Source of the DNA: Robiginitalea sp.
Lineage (GTDB): Bacteria; Bacteroidota; Bacteroidia; Flavobacteriales; Flavobacteriaceae
Reading direction: 5' to 3'
Assembly (NCBI GenBank): GCA_024638915.1
Contig: JAHEJJ010000001.1
Coordinates: forward strand, 124,001 to 188,000
DNA length: 64,000 nt
In this document: positions 27,086-35,410 of the stretch, in pieces
Layout: each line of letters starts with the position of its first letter
How positions within the stretch are numbered: position 1 is the first letter of the stretch
The notes under the pieces: generated by a model
Told to the model about the DNA's origin: nothing
Seen by the model: the letters and a program-made list of their open reading frames with translations, nothing else
Databases searched by the model: none
Translations under genes and position numbers: made by a program

Positions 27086-29498
27086 CATATTCGGACTGGC
27101 TCTGATCTGCTTCTTATTATCCATCGGCTCGATACGGGCTCAGGTAATCAGGGTGATGGATGTGGATTCGCGCGAGCCTATTGGGAATGTGGTGGCCTAC
27201 AACAGCAACCAGAGCAAAACCGTGCTCTCCGATATAGATGGGCGATGCGACCTCCGTATTTTTTCAAATAACGAAAAAATCACTTTTAGGCATATCAGCT
27301 ACGAGCCTTATAAGACTACTAAAGGACAGTTGCGCAAAAGTGGCTACAGGATCTATATGATCCTTAAACCGGAACAACTCGACGAGGTGGTAATGTCTAT
27401 TTCCAAATGGGAACAACAGAAGAAAGACATTCCGCAGAAGATCGTATCAATCAACTCCCGAAGCATTGCCTTTGGAACTCCGCAAACATCTGCAGATCTA
27501 CTGGCAAACAGCGGACAGGTTTTTGTTCAGAAAAGCCAGTTGGGGGGTGGAAGTCCTATGATCAGGGGGTTTTCTACCAATCGCGTACTCCTCTCCGTAG
27601 ATGGGGTGAGGATGAATAATGCCATTTTCAGAGGGGGGAATATTCAAAATGTAATCTCTCTCGACCCCTTCAACATCAAAAATTCAGAGGTCATTTTCGG
27701 ACCTGGTTCCGTAATCTATGGAAGCGACGCCATTGGAGGTGTGATGAATTTTATTACAAAATCGCCACAATATGCCGATCTTGATAGTTTAAATTTCACG
27801 GCCCATGCGAATTATCGTTTTGCATCTGCAAACACTGAGAGTACCGTTCATGCCGATTTTAATATTGGCAAACAGCGATGGGCCTTTCTCAGCAGTTTCA
27901 CTTATAATTCATTTGATGATTTAAAAATGGGTGCCAAAGGACCTGATTCCTACCTGCGCAACAATTTTGTAAAGAGAATAGACGGCACCGATGTATTGGT
28001 GGCCAATGATAATCCACAGCGACAAGTACCCACAGGATATAGCCAGATCAATATCATGCAGAAAGTCTCTCATAAATCCAAAAACCGTTGGAATTTTGAT
28101 CTGGGCCTTCATTATTCAGAGACCTCGGACTATCCCAGGTACGACCGTCTGATACGTCCCGACGAAAGCGAGGAGGGACTGCGCTCGGCCGAATGGTTCT
28201 ACGGACCTCAGAAATGGTTTCTGGGCAATGTACAACTCGAGCATCTCGGAAGGGGAAAATTTTACGATCGCTTAAGGATAACCACGGCTTATCAAAGGTT
28301 CGCAGAGAGTCGGAGCGATAGGAGTTTTCAGGACCCCGATCGGTTTACCTCAGAAGAGAACGTCGACGTCATCTCAGCCAACCTGGATTTTGAGAATAGA
28401 AAAATGGGAAATGTGAGGTTGTATTATGGTCTGGAATACATCTTTAATAAAGTAGGTTCCAACGGCTCACAACATAATATTGATACCGGTGCTCTGGCCG
28501 ATGCCCCTTCCCGATACCCCGATGGTTCTACCTGGCAGTCGGCCGCGGCTTATCTCAGTGCGGAATACAAGACCAAACCGAATTTCACTCTTCTTTCCGG
28601 GTTGAGATATAATCATATATGGCTCGCTGCAGATTTCGATACCAGCTTCTACCCCTTCCCTTTTACCAGTACTAAAAGCAATAATGGTGCACTTACCGGA
28701 AGTTTTGGTTTTAGCTGGTTTCCAAAGGCCAGTTTGCAAGTCACCGTGAATGGATCGAGCGGTTTCAGATCACCAAACATCGACGACATTGGCAAGGTCT
28801 TCGATTCAGAGCCAGGATCCGTGGTGGTGCCCAACCCCAATCTGAAGCCCGAATATGCCTACAATGCAGAGGTAGGGGTCCGTAAAAATTTTAAGGATAA
28901 ACTGGTTCTTAAAGCAGCGGCCTATTATACTTATTTAGATAATGCGCTGGTGCGAAGAGATTTTACTATTAACGGACAGAGTCAGATCATTTACAATGGC
29001 GAACTCTCCGACGTACAGGCGATACAGAATGCCGCCAGGGCTTATGTTTATGGTATTGAATTAGGATTCGAAGCTTTCGTGACCGAGAATTGGTCTTTAC
29101 GGGCCAATTATACCCTTGCCGATGGTAAAGAAGAGGACGATTCTGGAGTGGATCTACCGGTGAGGCACGTAGCACCTTCTTTTGGGGATCTTCATATCCT
29201 TTGGAAAAATCAAAGGATCCAGGCCGATGTTTTTGTGAATTTCAACGGGGAGATTCCCTTTGAGGACCTTGCCCTGTCTGAGCGGAATAAACCTTTTCTA
29301 TATGATACTGATGCCAACGGAAACCCTTTTTCACCCTCCTGGTATACGTTGAATTTTCGCTCCCAATATCAGATCAGCAAAAACCTTAAGGCCAATTTCA
29401 ATATTGAAAACATTACAGATCAGCGATATCGGGCCTATTCCTCTGGTATTGCAGGACCTGGAATCAACTTCATATTAGGTCTCGGAATCAGCTTGTGA
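27069..29498 (+). CDS. TonB-dependent outer membrane receptor
   Basis: An 809-residue receptor. Signal peptide to about residue 24 (SIRAQ), a carboxypeptidase-regulatory-like strand domain (25-105), a plug domain with GGGSPMIRGFSTNRVLLSVDG and GPGSVIYGSDAIGGVMNF (about 115-235), and a C-terminal barrel ending in a TonB-type closing strand. The plug resembles hemin/hemoglobin/transferrin-type receptors, but the cargo is not certain. It overlaps recO by 17 bp, an arrangement I recall as common in flavobacteria. Confidence 0.9.
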   Translation: MRYSTDIFGLALICFLLSIGSIRAQVIRVMDVDSREPIGNVVAYNSNQSKTVLSDIDGRCDLRIFSNNEKITFRHISYEPYKTTKGQLRKSGYRIYMILKPEQLDEVVMSISKWEQQKKDIPQKIVSINSRSIAFGTPQTSADLLANSGQVFVQKSQLGGGSPMIRGFSTNRVLLSVDGVRMNNAIFRGGNIQNVISLDPFNIKNSEVIFGPGSVIYGSDAIGGVMNFITKSPQYADLDSLNFTAHANYRFASANTESTVHADFNIGKQRWAFLSSFTYNSFDDLKMGAKGPDSYLRNNFVKRIDGTDVLVANDNPQRQVPTGYSQINIMQKVSHKSKNRWNFDLGLHYSETSDYPRYDRLIRPDESEEGLRSAEWFYGPQKWFLGNVQLEHLGRGKFYDRLRITTAYQRFAESRSDRSFQDPDRFTSEENVDVISANLDFENRKMGNVRLYYGLEYIFNKVGSNGSQHNIDTGALADAPSRYPDGSTWQSAAAYLSAEYKTKPNFTLLSGLRYNHIWLAADFDTSFYPFPFTSTKSNNGALTGSFGFSWFPKASLQVTVNGSSGFRSPNIDDIGKVFDSEPGSVVVPNPNLKPEYAYNAEVGVRKNFKDKLVLKAAAYYTYLDNALVRRDFTINGQSQIIYNGELSDVQAIQNAARAYVYGIELGFEAFVTENWSLRANYTLADGKEEDDSGVDLPVRHVAPSFGDLHILWKNQRIQADVFVNFNGEIPFEDLALSERNKPFLYDTDANGNPFSPSWYTLNFRSQYQISKNLKANFNIENITDQRYRAYSSGIAGPGINFILGLGISL

Positions 29499-29595
29499 TT
29501 GATCCAGATCGGCGATGGCCCTGTGTTGTAACAGACCATCTTACTAAACGACCATACCTGCTACAGAAAACCACCGTGTATTCAACAGAAATCAT

Positions 29596-29603
29596 TAATT
29601 TTG
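29596..29603 (+). promoter_or_regulatory. -7 element of ileS
   Basis: TAATTTTG matches TAnnTTTG and would start transcription near 29610. This supports the ATG at 29635 as the ileS start rather than the in-frame TTG at 29614. Confidence 0.5.
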
Positions 29604-29634
29604 CAGCCTTTAATTGTCCCAGCCATTGGTTGAT

Positions 29635-32600
29635 ATGAAGTTTAAAGAATACAAAAGCCTGGATCTGCCGGGAATAGCCGATGAGATCCTTAAATTCTGG
29701 AACGAGGCAAGTATCTTCGAAAAAAGTGTAACCTCCAGAGAAGGAAGAGATTCTTATGTCTTTTATGAAGGCCCTCCCTCGGCCAACGGAGCTCCGGGCA
29801 TTCACCATGTGATGTCCCGTACCATTAAGGATATTTTTCCCCGCTATAAAACTATGAAAGGCTTTCAGGTAAAACGAAAGGCCGGGTGGGATACTCATGG
29901 CTTGCCCGTTGAGCTGGGTGTGGAGAAAGAACTGGGCATCACCAAAGAAGATATCGGGACAAAGATCAGCATAGAAGAGTACAATGAGGCCTGTAAGAAG
30001 GCGGTCATGCGCTATACCGATGCCTGGAACACGATGACTGAGAAGATGGGTTATTGGGTAGATATGGACGATCCCTACATTACCTATAAGCCCAAGTATA
30101 TGGAAACCGTTTGGTGGCTTCTCAAGCAGATCTATGATAAAGGCCTGCTTTACAAGGGCTATACGATACAGCCCTATTCTCCCAAGGCGGGCACAGGTTT
30201 GAGCTCACATGAGCTAAATATGCCGGGAACGTACCAGGATATAACAGATACCACGGTAACGGCCCAATTTAAGGTTGTTGGGGAAAGTATACCTAAAAAA
30301 TTATCTTTATATCAGGGGCCACTTTTTTTTCTGGCATGGACCACCACCCCCTGGACCTTGCCTTCGAATACCGCATTGACCGTTGGTCTGAAGATCGATT
30401 ATGCCATTGTAAGGACATATAATCAGTATACCTATCAACCCATTTCGGTCATCCTGGCCAAAAGCCTGATCAAGAGTCAGTTTATCGGGCGCTTCCAGCA
30501 AGTAGACCAGGAAGAAGATCTGCTAAATTATAAAGAAGGCGACAAAAAGATACCATACCTCATTCTCGATACCATCAAGGGTTCTGAATTAGTGGGGATC
30601 AGGTATGAACAATTGCTCGACTACGCACTTCCCTTTCAGAATGCGGAAAATGCCTTCAGGGTGATTTCGGGTGATTTTGTGACCACCGAAGACGGTACAG
30701 GAATTGTGCATACGGCACCTACCTTTGGGGCAGACGATATGCAGGTGGCACAGAAGGCTAAGCCTCAGGTGCCTCCTATGCTGGTCATGGACGAAGATGA
30801 TAATCCTGTTCCACTGGTAGATCTGCAAGGAAAATTCAGGCCTGAAATGGGCCCGCTGGCAGGGAAGTATGTGAAGAATGAATATTATGAAGAAGGGATG
30901 GCCCCAGAGCGTTCTGTCGATGTAGAGATCGCTATAAAACTAAAAGAGGAGAATAAAGCTTTCAAAGTAGAAAAATATCAGCACAGCTATCCCAATTGCT
31001 GGCGTACCGATAAACCTATTCTTTATTATCCCCTGGATTCCTGGTTTATCAAGGTGACGGAAAAACGGGACAGGATGTATGAGCTGAACCAAACGATCAA
31101 CTGGAAACCAAAGGCAACAGGTGAAGGGCGGTTTGGCAACTGGCTGGCCAATGCCAACGACTGGAATCTGTCCCGATCGCGCTTTTGGGGTATTCCATTG
31201 CCGATCTGGAGAACGGCCGATGGAAAGGAAGCCAGGATCATAGGCTCGGTAGAAGAATTAAAAACCGAAATGACCAAATCGGTAGCTGCAGGCCTAATGG
31301 AAGAGAATATTTACCAGGATTTCGTAATTGGCGACATGAGCGAGGAGAATTACGAAAAGATCGACCTTCATAAGAACGTTGTCGATAAGATCATACTGGT
31401 TTCCAGCACAGGTGAGCCGATGCAAAGAGAGAGTGATCTGATAGACGTATGGTTCGATAGTGGTGCGATGCCCTATGCCCAGTGGCACTATCCTTTTGAA
31501 AATGCCGAATATATCGATAATAATCTAACCTTTCCGGCCGACTTTATTGCGGAAGGGGTAGACCAGACCCGTGGATGGTTCTATACCTTGCATGCCATTG
31601 CTACCATGGTCTTCGATTCGGTAGCTTACCGCAATGTAGTTTCAAACGGGCTCGTCCTCGACAAGGAAGGGAAAAAGATGTCTAAAAGACTGGGTAACGC
31701 GGCCAATCCGCTGGAGACTGTCTCCGAGCACGGCCCCGACGCCACCCGATGGTATCTTATATCCAATGCAAATCCCTGGGATAATCTCAAATTCGATATC
31801 GATGGTATCGTCGAGGTAAAACGAAAATTCTTCGGCACCTTTTACAATACCTATAACTTCTTCGCCCTTTATGCAAATATCGATAGGTTCGCCTATTCGG
31901 AAGAGGAGATTCCGCTTCGCGAAAGGCCGGAAATAGATCAATGGATACTTTCTGAACTGCATACGCTTATCGGGGTGGTCGACCAGGCATATGAGGAATA
32001 TGAACCCACCCGGGCTACCAGAGCAATTGCATACTTCGTCCAGGAAAATCTTAGCAACTGGTATGTACGCCTGAGCAGAAGACGTTTTTGGAAAGGCAGC
32101 TACGAACACGATAAAATTTCTGCTTATCAGACACTCTATTCGTGCCTGGAAATCGTGGCCAAACTATCTGCACCGGTGGCTCCATTTTTTATGGAAATGC
32201 TGTATAGAAATCTTTCACAAACCACCAAAAAAGATGCTTTTGAAAGCGTGCACCTCGCAGAATTTCCGATTGCCGATACCTCACTTCTCAACAAAGAGTT
32301 GGAGCACAAGATGCAGAAAGCACAATCGATCTCATCCCTTGTCCTTTCCATTCGCCAAAAGGAAAAAATCAAAGTAAGACAACCTCTGCAGAAGATCATG
32401 ATCCCGGTGTTGAGTGCCGCGGATAAAAAAGAAATCCGGGCCGTTGAGGACCTGATCAAATCCGAGGTAAATGTTAAGGAGATTGAGTTGCTAGATGATG
32501 CGTCTGGAATCCTCGTCAAACGCATAAAACCAAATTTTAAGGTCCTGGGACCAAGATTTGGAAAGGAAATGAAGCAAATTGCCCGGGCCATTGGTGAATT

Positions 32601-33036
32601 GGACCAGGAGCACATTCAAAAAATTGAGCAGGAAGGGAAAATATCACTTGAGATAGAAAATAAAAGTATTATATTACAGTTAGAGGATGTAGAGATCAGC
32701 TCTCAGGATATCGAGGGTTGGTTGGTGGCCAGTTCGGGCTCCCTTACCGTTGCATTGGATGTTACAATTGATGAAGATCTGAGACAGGAAGGAATAGCCA
32801 GGGAGTTGGTGAACCGGATACAGAATCTAAGGAAAGAATCAGGTCTTGATGTCACTGATAAAATCGACATCAAGATCTTAAAAGACGGTTTAATCGAAAA
32901 AGCGGTTGAGCGGAATAAGAGTTATATCATGAATGAGACCCTTACCGCAGAATTGCATTTTGAAGAAAAAATGGACAAAGGCACAGCTGTAATATTCGAT
33001 GAGGTAAACACTAAATTATTCATTCAAAAACACTAA
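29635..33036 (+). CDS. ileS: Isoleucyl-tRNA synthetase
   Basis: A 1133-residue class I synthetase that charges tRNA-Ile. The HIGH-like motif appears as GIHH in SANGAPGIHHVMSR, and KMSKR is in GKKMSKRLGNAANP. The CP1 editing domain lies between (roughly residues 190-400). The C-terminal anticodon-binding and extension domains are present, giving the longer archaeal/eukaryal-like form common in Bacteroidetes rather than the ~930-residue E. coli form. The DksA-like gene follows after 4 bp. Confidence 0.95.
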   Translation: MKFKEYKSLDLPGIADEILKFWNEASIFEKSVTSREGRDSYVFYEGPPSANGAPGIHHVMSRTIKDIFPRYKTMKGFQVKRKAGWDTHGLPVELGVEKELGITKEDIGTKISIEEYNEACKKAVMRYTDAWNTMTEKMGYWVDMDDPYITYKPKYMETVWWLLKQIYDKGLLYKGYTIQPYSPKAGTGLSSHELNMPGTYQDITDTTVTAQFKVVGESIPKKLSLYQGPLFFLAWTTTPWTLPSNTALTVGLKIDYAIVRTYNQYTYQPISVILAKSLIKSQFIGRFQQVDQEEDLLNYKEGDKKIPYLILDTIKGSELVGIRYEQLLDYALPFQNAENAFRVISGDFVTTEDGTGIVHTAPTFGADDMQVAQKAKPQVPPMLVMDEDDNPVPLVDLQGKFRPEMGPLAGKYVKNEYYEEGMAPERSVDVEIAIKLKEENKAFKVEKYQHSYPNCWRTDKPILYYPLDSWFIKVTEKRDRMYELNQTINWKPKATGEGRFGNWLANANDWNLSRSRFWGIPLPIWRTADGKEARIIGSVEELKTEMTKSVAAGLMEENIYQDFVIGDMSEENYEKIDLHKNVVDKIILVSSTGEPMQRESDLIDVWFDSGAMPYAQWHYPFENAEYIDNNLTFPADFIAEGVDQTRGWFYTLHAIATMVFDSVAYRNVVSNGLVLDKEGKKMSKRLGNAANPLETVSEHGPDATRWYLISNANPWDNLKFDIDGIVEVKRKFFGTFYNTYNFFALYANIDRFAYSEEEIPLRERPEIDQWILSELHTLIGVVDQAYEEYEPTRATRAIAYFVQENLSNWYVRLSRRRFWKGSYEHDKISAYQTLYSCLEIVAKLSAPVAPFFMEMLYRNLSQTTKKDAFESVHLAEFPIADTSLLNKELEHKMQKAQSISSLVLSIRQKEKIKVRQPLQKIMIPVLSAADKKEIRAVEDLIKSEVNVKEIELLDDASGILVKRIKPNFKVLGPRFGKEMKQIARAIGELDQEHIQKIEQEGKISLEIENKSIILQLEDVEISSQDIEGWLVASSGSLTVALDVTIDEDLRQEGIARELVNRIQNLRKESGLDVTDKIDIKILKDGLIEKAVERNKSYIMNETLTAELHFEEKMDKGTAVIFDEVNTKLFIQKH

Positions 33037-33040
33037 AGTC

Positions 33041-33424
33041 ATGGCAAAAGATTTGAAAGTGCGCTATTCTGATAAAGAACTCGTGGAATTTAGAGAGCTT
33101 ATTGAGGAAAAAATAGAAAAAGCGCAAAGCCATTTGGATCTATTAAGAAGTTCCTACATGAACGACGGGAATAATGGAACTGACGATACAGCTCCTACAT
33201 TTAAGGCCTTTGAAGAAGGTTCTGAAACTATGAGTAAGGAGGCTAATACCCAGTTGGCCATACGCCAGGAAAAGTTTATAAGAGACCTAAAGAACGCTCT
33301 GCTGCGTATTGAAAATAAGACCTATGGGATTTGCAGGGTCACGGGAAAACTGATCAATAAAGACCGTTTAAAACTGGTACCCCACGCTACCTTGAGCATC
33401 GAGGCGAAGAATATGCAAAAATAA
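33041..33424 (+). CDS. TraR/DksA-family protein with degenerate zinc finger
   Basis: A 127-residue coiled-coil protein. The first ~90 residues form the hairpin coiled coil of DksA-type RNA polymerase secondary-channel proteins. The C-terminal segment YGICRVTGKLINKDRLKLVP aligns with the C4 zinc finger, but only Cys98 of the four cysteines remains. So zinc binding is unlikely, although the fold around it seems kept. It may modulate RNA polymerase with or without ppGpp. Four bp after ileS and 325 bp before lspA. Confidence 0.85.
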   Translation: MAKDLKVRYSDKELVEFRELIEEKIEKAQSHLDLLRSSYMNDGNNGTDDTAPTFKAFEEGSETMSKEANTQLAIRQEKFIRDLKNALLRIENKTYGICRVTGKLINKDRLKLVPHATLSIEAKNMQK

Positions 33425-33520
33425 GCCCTGGATAATAGGGGTAATCATGCAAATTCGTGGCTTGCCATGTCCTAACCAATCTTGTCCTAATCTTTAATAG
33501 AAGACGACAGAAAGCATACC

Positions 33521-33554
33521 AAAAATCGCTCATGAATAATCATGTGCGATTTTT
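33521..33554. terminator. Bidirectional intrinsic terminator after ileS/DksA-like
   Basis: AAAAATCGC (33521-33529) pairs with GCGATTTTT (33546-33554), with an inner CATGA/TCATG helix and an ATAA loop. The A and T tracts make it work in both directions. It ends the recO-ileS region transcripts. The rest of the gap (33425-33520 and 33555-33749) shows no gene and no convincing promoter for lspA. Confidence 0.85.
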
Positions 33555-33749
33555 CTACGCCACCATGGAAGGGGAATTCCATTTAAAACCGGGATAAGCT
33601 CTTGATGTGAATATTCATTTTTTCCACTTCAGGAATATTCAATTTCTACGCATTTTCGCGATAATTTCAAACTGAATTGAGCCCCTTGTTTTCTTTATCA
33701 GAGCTTCAATAATTATGCCTATTTTAGCCCCAATGTTTAGCGAGATCTC

Positions 33750-34379
33750 ATGAACATCAAAAAGTCCCTTTTCTTAGTTTTAATCGTTTTGCTGATCGAT
33801 CAGATCAGTAAAATATATATAAAGACTCATTTTCAATTAGGAGAGGCCGTAGAAGTATTCTCTTGGTTTAAAATTCTTTTTATCGAAAATGAAGGTGCCG
33901 CCTGGGGAACTAAATTAAGTGATATACTCCCGATTTCAGACTCTTTGGGAAAACTGATTCTCACCGTTTTTAGATTGTTTGCCATTGGGGGCATCGGATA
34001 CTGGCTGTTCGACATTATCAGAAAGAAAAGCACACTTACCCTGACCATCGCAGTTTCCCTGATCTTTGCAGGAGCCCTGGGCAATATTATAGATTCTGTT
34101 TTATACGGAATTCTCTTCGATGACAGCTATAATCAGGTAGCCAGCTTTATGGCGGAAGACAACTATGGCAGCCTTTTTTATGGCAAGGTGGTAGACATGT
34201 TATATTTCCCCATAATCGATGCTACATGGCCCGAATGGCTGCCTTTTGTGGGAGGGGATAATTTTAGATTTTTTGAACCGGTTTTTAATATAGCCGATAC
34301 GGCGATCAGTACCGGGGTTGGTATCCTCGTCTTTTTTAACAAGAAAGCCTTCGGGCAGAAGACCGATCAGAATTCATAA
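33750..34379 (+). CDS. lspA: Lipoprotein signal peptidase (signal peptidase II)
   Basis: A 209-residue inner membrane aspartyl protease that cleaves prolipoproteins before the lipidated Cys. The catalytic pair is Asp149 in KVVDMLYFP and Asp183 in FNIADTAIS, with Asp17 in LLIDQISK and the FIENEGAAWG loop. It is about 45 residues longer than the E. coli enzyme; the extra residues sit around 120-145 and 155-172, in the periplasmic part near the active site. The 3' end overlaps the convergent cyclo-ligase gene by 13 bp. Confidence 0.95.
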   Translation: MNIKKSLFLVLIVLLIDQISKIYIKTHFQLGEAVEVFSWFKILFIENEGAAWGTKLSDILPISDSLGKLILTVFRLFAIGGIGYWLFDIIRKKSTLTLTIAVSLIFAGALGNIIDSVLYGILFDDSYNQVASFMAEDNYGSLFYGKVVDMLYFPIIDATWPEWLPFVGGDNFRFFEPVFNIADTAISTGVGILVFFNKKAFGQKTDQNS

Positions 34380-34927
34380 ACCTTATCAGGAGTAAGGCAA
34401 TAGTCCATGGAGATGTCTGTCGGTCCAATATCGCTGATCTCCCCTATGGCATCAAAAAAGCATAACCCAACTTTAATAACATCAGCCCGGCAGTTGTCGA
34501 GGAAATGATCGTAAAAACCCTTCCCATAACCTACACGATGTCCTTTTTTATCAAAGGCCAACATGGGGACGAAGACCAGATCGATTTTCTTAACAGGGAC
34601 TTGACGCCCTGACTCGGGCTCAGGTATACCCCAATGATTTTTTTTGAGTGCTGTATCTACTTCGAGAAGATAGTGTTCTAACAAGCGGTCGGTCTTTACC
34701 TTCGGAACTACAATTTTCTTCTGAAGGTGCCTTAGCTGATCGATAATAAGGTGTGTATCCACTTCATTTTTTTCAATGATGGGCAGGAAAATATGATAGT
34801 ATTCGAAATCCCATATCGGGAGCTTGCGAAGAAATTCACTGATTGACCAACTGAAAGAATTGACTTCTTCCAAAGAAAGTCGTTTGCGTAATTGTAGATG
34901 GTTTAATCGAACCTCTTTCTTAAGCAT
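34367..34927 (-). CDS. 5-formyltetrahydrofolate cyclo-ligase
   Basis: A 186-residue enzyme that converts 5-formyl-THF to 5,10-methenyl-THF using ATP. The basic N-terminus RLNHLQLRKRLS, the IVVPKVKT segment and the C-terminal signature VPMLAFDKKGHRVGYGKGFYD are clear. Length is normal. On the same strand a possible 28-codon reading frame ends 44 bp upstream. Confidence 0.9.
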   Translation of the reverse strand: MLKKEVRLNHLQLRKRLSLEEVNSFSWSISEFLRKLPIWDFEYYHIFLPIIEKNEVDTHLIIDQLRHLQKKIVVPKVKTDRLLEHYLLEVDTALKKNHWGIPEPESGRQVPVKKIDLVFVPMLAFDKKGHRVGYGKGFYDHFLDNCRADVIKVGLCFFDAIGEISDIGPTDISMDYCLTPDKVYEF

Positions 34928-34971
34928 GGTGATCGATTAAACAGTTTCGTGGGGGAACTATTTAATTAAAA

Positions 34972-35058
34972 TTAATCCTTTGCGGCAACCGCAAAGTAAA
35001 TTTTAAAAAATAGCATTAAAAGTAGGTACATCCCAATAGTAATAAGATAGTTGTCCAT
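34972..35058 (-). CDS. Possible 28-residue single-span membrane peptide
   Basis: A short frame starting MDNYLITIGMYLLL and ending IYFAVAAKD has one hydrophobic span with charged ends. Upstream on this strand, TTG and TAAATTTA about 15 nt apart resemble a promoter. A perfect 8-bp hairpin with a triloop (CTTTGCGG/CCGCAAAG, 34978-34996) covers its 3' end and could instead be a regulatory or terminating structure. AT-rich DNA often gives hydrophobic short frames by chance, so this is tentative. Confidence 0.3.
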   Translation of the reverse strand: MDNYLITIGMYLLLMLFFKIYFAVAAKD

Positions 35059-35410
35059 GTAATGCTAAGCTTTAGTTGCCTAAATTTAAATAAAAGTTTA
35101 GCACAATTCCTATCAAGTGCATCTTTTTATCGATGAAATACACAAAATTTACCAGATTTTTAACAAAAGAGTTATTATATCGCATTATTGTAATATAATT
35201 CTTACTAAGCAGAGTGAAGTTGAAATAATCGAATTCTGATGATGCCAGCTTTACAATTTATCGATCTGAGATTTCGATCAGGACTATCCTGATGGCCTCG
35301 ACGTTAATCATAATTTAACGACGCATCGGCCTTAAAACCAAAATTACCTTTTACCTTTATATCTGTATAGTCGTATTGCTAGGAACACGACCTATGCATT
35401 CTTGATATTC
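35059..35410. other. 352-bp AT-rich intergenic region upstream of uvrC
   Basis: No gene, tRNA or strong hairpin is visible. It is AT-rich on the left. Near uvrC, a TACCTTTA (about 50 nt before the start) is a one-mismatch -7 candidate. Nothing else stands out. Confidence 0.5.

Noticed and set aside
32136-32615. 159-codon minus-strand open frame inside ileS
   Set aside because: It is antisense to a conserved part of isoleucyl-tRNA synthetase and shows no domain.
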